From an uncultured Eubacterium sp. (GTDB lineage: Bacteria; Bacillota; Clostridia; Lachnospirales; Lachnospiraceae): 10,108 bases of DNA. A program made the position numbers and the translations under genes. This document shows positions 1-7,300 of the stretch, piece after piece (the first letter of the stretch is position 1; each line of letters begins with the position of its first letter). The stretch lies in NCBI GenBank assembly GCA_905236735.1, contig CAJOOU010000220.1:1-10108 (forward strand). The letters are read 5' to 3'. The notes under the pieces were generated by a model. It was not told the DNA's origin. It saw only the letters and a list, made by a program, of their open reading frames with translations, and did not search any database.

Positions 1-87
1 GATATAGGTGTTACATTAAATACCTATACACATCTAACATTTGACGATGCAAAGAAAGAGATGGAGCGATTATCAAAGGCTCAGTAA
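1..87 (+). CDS. Tyrosine recombinase (phage/ICE-type integrase), C-terminal end only
   Basis: The window opens inside a reading frame whose last 28 residues run from DIGVTLNTYTHLTF to RLSKAQ and end at TAA (85-87), followed by a second in-frame stop, TAG. The pattern TLNTYTHL-x-FDDAKKEM is the typical C-terminal end of Firmicute tyrosine recombinases. The Tyr of TYTH (codon 25-27) would be the nucleophile that forms the covalent 3'-phosphotyrosyl DNA intermediate during site-specific integration and excision. The rest of the catalytic domain (Arg/His residues) and the N-terminal DNA-binding domains lie left of the window. In integrative elements int is often the last gene before an attachment site, and the repeats just after it fit that position. 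Identity as an integrase is fairly secure; whether the element is a prophage, an ICE or a smaller element cannot be seen. Confidence 0.8.
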   Translation, partial: DIGVTLNTYTHLTFDDAKKEMERLSKAQ

Positions 88-110
88 TAGCGAGTTGTAC
101 GGAAATTATA

Positions 111-155
111 TTTACAACTTTTTTTACAACTTTTGATGGCAAATTTACAACTTTT
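111..155. repeat. Three copies of a 12-bp direct repeat after the integrase gene
   Basis: The 12-mer TTTACAACTTTT occurs exactly at 111-122, 123-134 and 144-155; the first two copies abut and the third follows a 9-bp gap. The repeats sit 23 bp past the integrase stop codon. That is where tyrosine recombinases of integrative elements commonly have arm-type binding sites for their N-terminal domain. The arm-site role is inferred from position and repetition only; the repeats themselves are directly seen. Confidence 0.65.
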
Positions 156-175
156 TATGCCAAGATATGCCAAGA
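156..175. repeat. Exact 10-bp tandem repeat
   Basis: TATGCCAAGA occurs twice back to back (156-165 and 166-175), one base after the third copy of the 12-bp repeat. It is probably a second part of the same element end, for example integrase- or excisionase-binding sites. The function is inferred from position. Confidence 0.55.
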
Positions 176-250
176 AACAGAGAAAAATATTCTGCCGAAA
201 ATGTGCCGCAAACCTAGTAAAATCAAGGAAAACAGAGGGTTTACAATACT

Positions 251-715
251 ATGATAAAAATACTATTCATCTGCCACGGCAATATCTGCAGGTCGACGAT
301 GGCGCAGAGTTATTTTCAAAATATGATAGAGAAAAAAGGGCTGGAGAAGGTCTTTGAGATAGATTCTGCAGCGACACATCGTGATGAAATAGGCAGCAGA
401 CCGCATTACGGGACGGTTGACAAACTTAGGGAAGAGGGGGTGCCGGTTGTAGATCACAGAGCAAGGCTGGTATCCAAAGATGATTTTGAGAAATTTGATT
501 ATATTATTGGGATGGACAGCGCAAATTTCAGGGATTTAAAGAGAGTAGCAACAGGAGATGAAGAAAAGAAAGTATATAAGCTTCTTTCATTTGCCGGAGT
601 AGATAGAGATGTGGCAGATCCGTGGTATACAGGGGATTTTCAGGCCACATGGGATGATGTGAGTGCAGGTTGCAATGCTTTTTTTAAGTATCTGCAGTCA
701 CACGGGGAGATTTAG
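251..715 (+). CDS. Low-molecular-weight protein tyrosine phosphatase
   Basis: A 154-residue cytoplasmic protein, the usual length of the LMW-PTP family, which removes phosphate from protein phosphotyrosine and sometimes from small phosphate esters. The N-terminal P-loop is FICHGNICRSTMAQ, matching CX5R-S/T: nucleophile Cys8, Arg14, then Ser15. The general-acid loop is ADPWY, with Asp123. In this family Cys8 forms a phospho-cysteine intermediate that Asp123 helps release. The start at 251 is supported because the P-loop must lie within about 10 residues of the N-terminus, and a stop (218-220) closes the frame upstream. The ribosome site is weak: AGGG (236-239) is 11 bases from the ATG. No tyrosine kinase or exopolysaccharide gene is adjacent, so the substrate is unknown. 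The gene begins 163 bp after the integrase stop, so its native upstream region has probably been replaced by element sequence. Confidence 0.9.
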   Translation: MIKILFICHGNICRSTMAQSYFQNMIEKKGLEKVFEIDSAATHRDEIGSRPHYGTVDKLREEGVPVVDHRARLVSKDDFEKFDYIIGMDSANFRDLKRVATGDEEKKVYKLLSFAGVDRDVADPWYTGDFQATWDDVSAGCNAFFKYLQSHGEI

Positions 716-717
716 TT

Positions 718-1029
718 TAAACAGCCGCTTTTGCAGCTGTTATAGCGTAGCGCCGTCGAATAATATAAATATTGTTTATCCTCGTGCTTTCGTGATATAA
801 CAGCCGCTTACGCAGCTGTTATCGCGCGTGCTCGTCAAATGAGAGCAAGCTCTCGCTTTCCTCGCTACTTCGTGGTATAATAGCCGCAAGCGGCTATTAT
901 CACTATGCAGTCGCCAAATGCAAGTAAACTTGCGCTTGGCTCGTTGTATTGTGGTATAATAGCCACAGGCGGGGAATATCTTTTGCAGTTGCCGGGTGTA
1001 AGTTTGAATTGCGTTTGGTTATTGTGACA
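718..1029. repeat. Four tandem, diverged units of about 80 bp, hairpin-rich
   Basis: This 368-bp gap (716-1083) has no convincing gene. Most of it aligns as four units: A 718-796, B 797-876, C 877-955, D 956-1029. Each begins near ATAA(C/T)AGCC, and B to D follow a TG(A/G)TATAA(C/T) junction. Units A-C have a first hairpin (720-741, 797-822, 877-900; unit C is a perfect 10-bp stem ATAATAGCCG with a 4-base loop). They also have a second hairpin centred on AA at 767/768, 847/848 and 926/927. The second hairpin's arms differ between units (AATAT, GAGAGC, GCAAGT) but each is matched by its own complement. Unit D is degenerate. The layout resembles the intergenic palindromic repeats I associate with Lachnospiraceae; I could not check this. 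No T-tract follows the hairpins, so they are not typical terminators. Confidence 0.75.
930..960 (+). promoter_or_regulatory. Candidate extended -10 promoter for the sensory operon
   Basis: TGGTATAAT (952-960) is a perfect extended -10 hexamer (TGn plus TATAAT). A weak -35-like TTGCGC (930-935) lies 19 bp upstream, longer than the usual 17. It would start transcription near 967 and leave a leader of more than 100 bases before the first ribosome site. The same TGGTATAAT at 873-881 is a second possible promoter. These motifs belong to the repeat units, so they may be a by-product of the repeat sequence. Confidence 0.35.
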
Positions 1030-1055
1030 TGAAATACCGTATATGCAGTATTTCA
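1030..1055 (+). other. 8-bp-stem hairpin in the leader of the sensory operon
   Basis: TGAAATAC (1030-1037) and GTATTTCA (1048-1055) are perfect inverted repeats around a 10-base loop. The hairpin lies upstream of the G-rich ribosome site at 1070-1075 and has no T-tract, so it is not an intrinsic terminator. It could be a leader element; no known riboswitch class is recognised here. Confidence 0.45.
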
Positions 1056-1083
1056 AAGAGATACCGCTTGGGGGGACATATAT

Positions 1084-1107
1084 ATGTTCACGGGAGAGAG
1101 AGTATGA
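1084..1107 (+). CDS. Possible 7-codon leader ORF (MFTGERV)
   Basis: ATG at 1084 follows a run of six G (1070-1075) at 8-base spacing, a stronger ribosome site than the one before the main gene. The frame reads MFTGERV and ends at TGA 1105-1107. This overlaps the ATG of the next gene (1104-1106) in the ATGA arrangement typical of translational coupling. Translation of this peptide could load ribosomes onto the GGDEF/EAL gene. There is no conservation evidence in hand; it may be chance. Confidence 0.35.
   Translation: MFTGERV
1092..1098 (+). promoter_or_regulatory. Ribosome binding site that selects the 1104 start
   Basis: GGGAGAG at 1092-1098 lies 5 bases before ATG 1104. The alternative in-frame ATG at 1029 has no purine-rich site upstream and lies at the end of repeat unit D, so 1104 is preferred. 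Confidence 0.6.
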
Positions 1108-3041
1108 GTATCAGCAGTTTTCTTAATGAGAATTATGCCTTTGTTTTTGTGCTGGCGATTCTTGTTTTTAATATAATTTCAAACAAAGAAACAGAAAAGA
1201 AAATAAGATGGATTTTTATAGCTATAGTAGGTTTTACTATAGTCCAAAGCATTGTAGTGAGGGCCATAGGCACTTTTGCGGTACGCAGTGAACCTTCCGC
1301 AGAGGAAATGCTGGCTTACTCCATCGGATATATAATTAGACCGCTGCTGTTATATTTACTTCTGCTTATAGTGCTCAGATATGAAAGTGAGAGAAAAAAA
1401 ATCCTGTTTATATTACCGCTTACGGCATTTGCTGTCAGCATTTTTCTGAATCCGGTCTTTGGAATGATATATTCTTTCAGTAGCTCAAATGAGCATGTAA
1501 AGGGAGCATTTTTCTTTATAACATATCTGATTCTCATTATTTATATAGCATTAATTGTTTTCTACAACTTTAAATACAGCTCATACGAAGAATACAGGTC
1601 AGAATCTATCACGATACACATAGGAGCTTTTTTTATTATAGCCGATGTGATTGCTGAAATCGCAGTAAAGGATTTTTCGGGTCAGTTTGAGACCGCAATT
1701 ATCCTTGCCGCTCTCAGCTATAGCATATATTTCAGGACCAGGGAGCAGTTTGTCGAGAAGAAAATCCTTGAAACAAGAGAGATGCGAACAGGACTGCTAA
1801 ATGAGCATGCCTGCGTGGACAGACTTAATTCAATGAGAAACACTCCCAAACTGACAGAATATGCAGCGGTTTATTTTGACCTGGTAAGATTTGGAGCCAT
1901 AAATGACCAGTATGGAATGGAAACAGGAAACAAAGTGCTGACCGAATATACAGTGCTTTTAAGTCATGCAATTCAGAAGGATGAATTCCTTTCAAGGCCG
2001 GGCAGCGATCATTTTATTGCAGTGATATATAAGGAAAACCTGAAACTGTTTTTGGCACAGCTTGAAAATATGCCTGTAATTTTCGAACTCGATGGGGAGG
2101 ATTATGACATCCCGGTAAGTGCCTGCTGCGGCGTATATGAAATAGATGATTCGGATATTAACGGAGAAGATATTATTTCAAATGCGTATGCTGCGCTAAA
2201 CTATGGAAAATCTATTGCAAAAAGGAGCGTCACCTATCTCACGGGAGAACTTTTAAGCTCACTAAAGGAGCAAAGACAGCTTGAGGTCGATATTCCCCAG
2301 GCAATGGCAAGAGAAGAATTTCTGGTATACTATCAGCCGAAGGTAAACAGTAAAAAACAGGTAATGTGCGGAGCGGAAGCCCTCGTCAGATGGCTACACG
2401 ACGGAAACATCATATCACCGGGCAAGTTTATTCCAATAATGGAGTCCAACAATATGATGTGTGACCTTGATTTTTACATACTCCGTCGCGTGTGCACGGA
2501 TATTTCGGAGTGGATATCGCAGGGGCTCGTGCCACCGACAATATCGGTAAACTTTTCGAGAAGAAACCTGTCAAATCCCAATCTCGCAAAGGATATTGAC
2601 AGGGTTGTCACGAGTTATCATGTTCCTAAAAAAATGATTGAAATAGAAATCACAGAGACCATAGATGAGTTTCCCATAAGCGTGCTCGGGGATTTTGTAG
2701 ATGATTTGCACAACCTCGGATACAAGGTGGCGGTTGACGATTTTGGAAGCGGCAGTTCGTCCCTTAGTCTGCTCAGGGAGGTTACTTTTGACACCCTAAA
2801 GATTGATAAAGGATTTGTAGACCGGGCGTATGCAAAGGATCTGACAATACTCAACTATATGATTAAACTGGCAATAGCCCTTGATATAGAGGTCCTTGCG
2901 GAAGGAGTGGAACTGAAAGAGCAGGTTGAGACACTCTCACTTCTTGGATGTGACATCATACAGGGGTATTATTATGATAAGCCGCTGCCAAAAGATATAT
3001 TTACGGAGCGCATTATAAACAGGAGATACACAGATGAATAA
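1104..3041 (+). CDS. Seven-TM protein with degenerate GGDEF and intact EAL domain (predicted c-di-GMP phosphodiesterase)
   Basis: A 645-residue inner-membrane protein. About seven hydrophobic segments fill residues 10-212, forming a 7-TM sensor-like region with short loops. A GGDEF-type domain follows (about 226-378). It keeps FDLVRF (Asp259), but its signature loop reads RPGSDHF (298-304) in place of R-x-GGDEF, so cyclase activity is unlikely. The EAL domain (about 395-640) keeps every hallmark: EALVR (Glu425), SVNF (Asn483), EITE (Glu515, Glu518), DDFGSG (Asp545, Asp546), LKID (Lys566), AEGVE (Glu600, Glu603) and IIQGYY (Gln620). These are the metal- and substrate-binding residues of active EAL phosphodiesterases, which cut c-di-GMP to pGpG. 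In such proteins a degenerate GGDEF can act as a GTP-sensing regulator. The frame could extend to 1029, but 1104 has the better ribosome site. The 3' end overlaps the next gene by 8 bases, indicating one operon. Confidence 0.92.
   Translation: MSISSFLNENYAFVFVLAILVFNIISNKETEKKIRWIFIAIVGFTIVQSIVVRAIGTFAVRSEPSAEEMLAYSIGYIIRPLLLYLLLLIVLRYESERKKILFILPLTAFAVSIFLNPVFGMIYSFSSSNEHVKGAFFFITYLILIIYIALIVFYNFKYSSYEEYRSESITIHIGAFFIIADVIAEIAVKDFSGQFETAIILAALSYSIYFRTREQFVEKKILETREMRTGLLNEHACVDRLNSMRNTPKLTEYAAVYFDLVRFGAINDQYGMETGNKVLTEYTVLLSHAIQKDEFLSRPGSDHFIAVIYKENLKLFLAQLENMPVIFELDGEDYDIPVSACCGVYEIDDSDINGEDIISNAYAALNYGKSIAKRSVTYLTGELLSSLKEQRQLEVDIPQAMAREEFLVYYQPKVNSKKQVMCGAEALVRWLHDGNIISPGKFIPIMESNNMMCDLDFYILRRVCTDISEWISQGLVPPTISVNFSRRNLSNPNLAKDIDRVVTSYHVPKKMIEIEITETIDEFPISVLGDFVDDLHNLGYKVAVDDFGSGSSSLSLLREVTFDTLKIDKGFVDRAYAKDLTILNYMIKLAIALDIEVLAEGVELKEQVETLSLLGCDIIQGYYYDKPLPKDIFTERIINRRYTDE
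3021..3026 (+). promoter_or_regulatory. Ribosome binding site inside the upstream gene
   Basis: AGGAGA lies 7 bases before ATG 3034, within the last codons of the GGDEF/EAL gene. It fixes the start of the HD-GYP gene and the 8-bp overlap between the two coding regions. Confidence 0.75.
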
Positions 3042-4383
3042 GGTAATAACAGCAAAAAAAATTATACGACAGCTTCTTATTGTACTCATTGTTACTTTCA
3101 TATGTATAATGATTGCATTCGGAGTATATGTCTTTGGTGTAAACAGATATAATCAGACCGCCCGTGTTGTAACGCCGCTGTCTACATCCACCGATGTAAT
3201 GGTGGATATACATAAAAGAGGGCAGTCTACTGACAGTTGGGAAAAAAACGATGCCTTCCCGGACAAACTCCTTTACGGCAATATATATGAGGCAACAATA
3301 ATTAATAATTCCGGCATTACGGTAAACGATTGGGAGATAAGAATAAACATAAAAGAAGACTGTTATATCAACAATGCGTGGAACGGAACTATGGAAATTC
3401 ATCAGTATGTCGAAGAAGATGAATGTGTGCAGGAAATAGATCTTAGGGATTATAAGGAAGATGAGCTGACTGTTGATTATGTTATCGCGGGAGCGGATTT
3501 ATTGATACCCTTAAATAAGGGAGATTATATTATCTACCATCCCAACGATTCAAAATCCTATGCAGAGATGCCGATAAACTCAACAAGCGAATACTCCGGG
3601 GAAATCAGCATAGGTATTATAATGTACGGTTTTGTTGATGGCAATGATTTATCTGATTATGAGATGAGTTATCATTTCCATAAATCGTATTTCTCAGGGA
3701 TAGAGGGTAAAATATTTTTGATACTTTTCCCATGCTGGCTTATCGGTATGCTGATTTTTATTATAGTATCCGGTGTGGTAATTAAATTCGAGAACAGATT
3801 CTTTGTACAGGGAGCCATGGTGAAAGAGTCTCTGCTTTTATGTGCAAAAGTAGCTGATTCAAAAGATTTTTATTCAAAGGGCCACTCTAAAAGGGTGGCG
3901 GAGTATTCCCGTATGATTGCCGAACAGATGGGGATGGATAAAAGCGACTGTGAGAATGTATACAACATAGCTCTTCTTCATAACATAGGAAACAATCTGG
4001 TTCCGGAAAGAATTTTTAAAAAGCCCATGAAGCTCTCAAATGAGGAGTATGAGATGATAAAAACACATACTACAAAGGGAGCTGAACTTCTGGAAAATAT
4101 TAAATCCATTCCGCATGCTGCGGAGGGCGCATTATATCATCATGAAAGATATGACGGCACAGGATATCCCACAGGGAAAAAAGGGGATGAGATTCCGCTT
4201 ATCGGCCGTATTATTTGCGTAGCGGATGCATATGAAGCCATGAGCCACGACCGCGCATACAGAAGAAGAATGAGTATGGATCAGATTAAAGATGAACTTG
4301 TTAAAAACAAGGGCACTCAGTTTGATCCGATCATAGTTGGGGAATTTTTGCAGATAATAGATGACATAGAAGAAGACTATTAA
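3034..4383 (+). CDS. Two-TM HD-GYP-type protein with CBM2-like extracytoplasmic domain and HN in place of HD
   Basis: 449 residues. A TM helix (about 12-36) is followed by an outside domain of about 190 residues, a second TM helix (about 226-250), and a cytoplasmic HD-GYP domain (about 265-445). HD-GYP landmarks: GHSKRVAEYS (His284), LLHNIGNN (His316, Asn317), KTHTTKG (His345), HHERYDGTGYP (His369, His370, GYP 377-379), VADAYEAM (Asp398) and GTQFDP. HD-GYP enzymes hydrolyse c-di-GMP at a di- or tri-iron site. Here the central HD is HN, and the Lys usually two residues on is Asn, so catalysis may be lost or altered. In the outer domain, YEATIINNSGITVNDWEI, INNAWNG and the later IPLNKGDYIIY / GEISIGIIMYG spacing resemble CBM2-type cellulose-binding beta-sandwiches. 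That is recognition by eye, not a search result. The overlap with the gene before and the 13-base gap to the kinase indicate an operon. Confidence 0.88.
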   Translation: MNKVITAKKIIRQLLIVLIVTFICIMIAFGVYVFGVNRYNQTARVVTPLSTSTDVMVDIHKRGQSTDSWEKNDAFPDKLLYGNIYEATIINNSGITVNDWEIRINIKEDCYINNAWNGTMEIHQYVEEDECVQEIDLRDYKEDELTVDYVIAGADLLIPLNKGDYIIYHPNDSKSYAEMPINSTSEYSGEISIGIIMYGFVDGNDLSDYEMSYHFHKSYFSGIEGKIFLILFPCWLIGMLIFIIVSGVVIKFENRFFVQGAMVKESLLLCAKVADSKDFYSKGHSKRVAEYSRMIAEQMGMDKSDCENVYNIALLHNIGNNLVPERIFKKPMKLSNEEYEMIKTHTTKGAELLENIKSIPHAAEGALYHHERYDGTGYPTGKKGDEIPLIGRIICVADAYEAMSHDRAYRRRMSMDQIKDELVKNKGTQFDPIIVGEFLQIIDDIEEDY

Positions 4384-4386
4384 ATC

Positions 4387-4391
4387 GGTGG
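4387..4391 (+). promoter_or_regulatory. Ribosome binding site that selects ATG 4397
   Basis: GGTGG at 4387-4391 is 5 bases before ATG 4397. The in-frame GTG at 4388 lies within this site and has no ribosome site of its own, so ATG 4397 is the likely start. Confidence 0.55.
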
Positions 4392-4396
4392 ATAAT

Positions 4397-7300
4397 ATGA
4401 GTAAAAAAAGAAACGGTATATATGTTATTGTGGTATGTGTGGCGCTTAATCTTGCCGGCCGAGCTCTGGCAGAGTATGTTTCGCTGCCATGTTTTATGAA
4501 TCTGATAGGCACAATAGCAGTCGGATATTTTATAGGACCTTTTTCGGCAATAATGACGGCAGTTGTCAGCTGTGGCATTTCTTCCTTATTCAGCCATATG
4601 GATTTGTATTATATTATTGCGGATGTGATAGTAGGACTTTCAGCAGGTGTTATCGCTCAAAAAGGAAGCCGTTTTCTGGAAAAATTCACTTCTGCCATAA
4701 CGCTTGTGACTTTTTTTTCAATAGTTAGGGGAGTGACGGTTTTCGGGTCAAATATTTTCTTTTTTGGGGGAGCTACTCCGTTTGAACTCCCCAATGCAGT
4801 AATAGATTATCTTGTAAATATGAATGTTGCTCCTGCAGCGGCATATTTTACGGCAGCTATGTACATCAGTTTTGCGGACAGTTTTACGCCTGTTATATTG
4901 GTGTATCTTTTTTTCAGAGTAAAAAAATTCATTTATAAAAAACATAAATCCAGAATGCTTAAAAGGGCATTGGGAGGAAAGATAACCCTTGGAGTGATTG
5001 CATTTGGACTAGTTCTTACCTCGGTAAAGACATTCCCGGCCTACGCATATTCCCAGATTAATTTTGTGCAAAGACTTTATAACAGCGATGACGGACTTGT
5101 AGGAGGGTGCTTAAATGATATAGTACAGACAGAAGACGGTACTATGTGGGTAGGTACATATGGCGGACTTTACAGGTTTAACGGTTCTCAGTTTGAACTT
5201 ATTACGGATATAGACAGTGTCCGTTCGGTACACTCGCTTTATGTGGATGATGAGGACAGGCTTTGGATAGGTACAAATGATGCCGGAGTAACCGTTGCCA
5301 GAATAGATACCTCATACAGCGTAATGGATACCGAGTCAGGACTGCCATCAGATACAGTAAAAGATATAGTGCAGGACTCGGAAGGAATATATTATTTTGC
5401 CACATCGGGCGGACTGGTTATGGCGGACTATGAAGATGACAGTATTGTTATAAAGAAAGTATATGCCGAGCTCGGAAATGTAATCAACCTTGATTCCGAC
5501 AGTAAAGGCCGGGTGGTGGCATTAAACCTTGCAGGAGAAATATGGGTACTTGATGGTGGAGAGATTCTCTCACAGACGGATTGCGGCAATGAATATCCGA
5601 CCTGCGTAGACTATGATAATAAAGGAAATCTGTATATAGGCTGTTCTTCGGGAATGATATATAAATATAAAACAACAGACAGCGGTTATAAGCGTACAAA
5701 AAAGGCTTATGCTACCGAATTCAGTCAGATTAACGATATTTTCTTTAATTCATCGGGATATATATTCCTGGCATCAGATACCGGAATAGGATATATAGAC
5801 CTTAATGACAATGTTAATACCATTATCAGCCCTGAGTTTGATAACTCAATAGATGTAATTTATAAGGATTATCAGGCAAACATCTGGTTCACCTCGTCCA
5901 GATGCGGTCTATTGGCTCTCAGCAATTCAAGCTTTTCGGATTTGTTCAGTTTATGCAATGCTGCGCCGGATGTATCGAACGGTGTTGTCAGATGGAACAA
6001 TCTGCTATATGTGGGTACGGATTCCGGACTTGTGATAATGGACGATGATAATGGCAAAAGTCTGTCAAATTCTCTTACAGAGTATCTTGCAGGTACGAGG
6101 GTAAGATGTGTTTTTAAAACCGAAGATGACACACTGCTGATCTCAACATTCGGAAAGGGAGTAATAGAGGTCTTTAAGGACGGAAGTTTTTCTCCTTACC
6201 CTTCGCCTAAGGATAACAGCTGTGACCGGGTGAGATTTGCCATAGGTATCTCCGAAGGTGAGGTTGTAATATCCGGAGAAGACGGGCTGGTATTTGTAAA
6301 GGACCATGAAGTAATAAAAAGACTGCGACCGGGTAAGGAACTCTCAAATGCAACTGTATTAAATGCAATGGAGGCTTCACAGGGAACAATATATGCCGGC
6401 ACAGACGGAGACGGTATAGCGATAATAAAAGACATGCAGCTTGAAAGATATATTACCAAAGAAGATGGACTGCCATCGGGAGTCATACTTAGAATAGTAA
6501 AGGATACGAAAGGAGACGGATACTTTATTCTGACCGGCAGCGGCCTTTGTTACATGGATGGGGACAATACCATCAGTGAAATAGATGTCCCGTATTATAA
6601 CAACTATGACCTATGGATATCCGATGAGGGAGAGGTATTTATTATCGGCGGAGCCGGTATTTATATTATTAATTATAATATTCTTATGTCAGGAGACGGT
6701 CTGCAGAACTATGTTCTTTTAAACGAGAAAACCGGCTTGCCTGGAAGTATTACCAGCAATGCATGGAATTATATTTCGGCAGAAAATATTCTCTATCTGT
6801 GCGGTACCAGCGGAGTATACGCCCTTAATCTGGAAAACTATGATATGTATGTGGATTCATATAAAACAAAGATTACACATATAAAGACTGACGGAATGGG
6901 TTGGGATGTCACAGACATGAGTCCTCTTTATATAGATAAAGGCGTAGACAAGGTGGAACTTACCATTGAAATCAACAATTTTACCACTGCAGTGCCTTAT
7001 ATAAGATATTACATGTCCGGAGTGGATACGGAAAAAACCACAATACAATCCGACAAAATTGAAAGCATTGTGTATTATAATCTTCCTTATGGGGAGCACG
7101 ATTTTCATATTGAGGTGGTAAGCGAAGACGGAAGCGTTTTATCTGATCGTATCTACACGGTCATAAAAGAAAAGGAAGTATACGAGACTGTCGGTTTTCG
7201 CGTATATTTCTTCCTTTTAATGGCGCTGTTTTTTGCTACAATCATTATTTCGATGGTTCAGGGAAGTGTACTATCTCTTACCAAAAAGCAGAAAAACTCT

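Noticed and set aside
133..357. A 74-codon open frame across the end of the integrase region and the phosphatase start
   Set aside because: It overlaps the phosphatase P-loop in another frame, covers the direct repeats and has no recognisable protein features.
720..741. Hairpin after the phosphatase gene as its terminator
   Set aside because: No T-tract follows, and the same hairpin recurs in the next repeat units.
718..1029. A CRISPR array
   Set aside because: The units are diverged over their full length and have no constant repeat alternating with unique spacers, and no cas gene is present.
716..1083. A c-di-GMP riboswitch in the leader of a c-di-GMP operon
   Set aside because: I looked for the conserved GEMM-type core and saw none; the region is explained by the tandem repeats and a simple hairpin.
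1029..1103. An earlier start for the GGDEF/EAL gene adding 25 residues
   Set aside because: There is no ribosome site before 1029, the ATG lies at the end of a repeat unit and next to a hairpin, and the added residues are polar and unlike a membrane-protein N-terminus. ATG 1104 has a good site.
4388..4396. GTG start for the hybrid kinase
   Set aside because: The GTG is part of the GGTGG ribosome site for ATG 4397 and has no site of its own.
4132..4578. Minus-strand open frame of 148 codons opposite the HD-GYP and kinase genes
   Set aside because: It lies antisense to two well-supported genes with clear domains and shows no recognisable family; it is a shadow frame.
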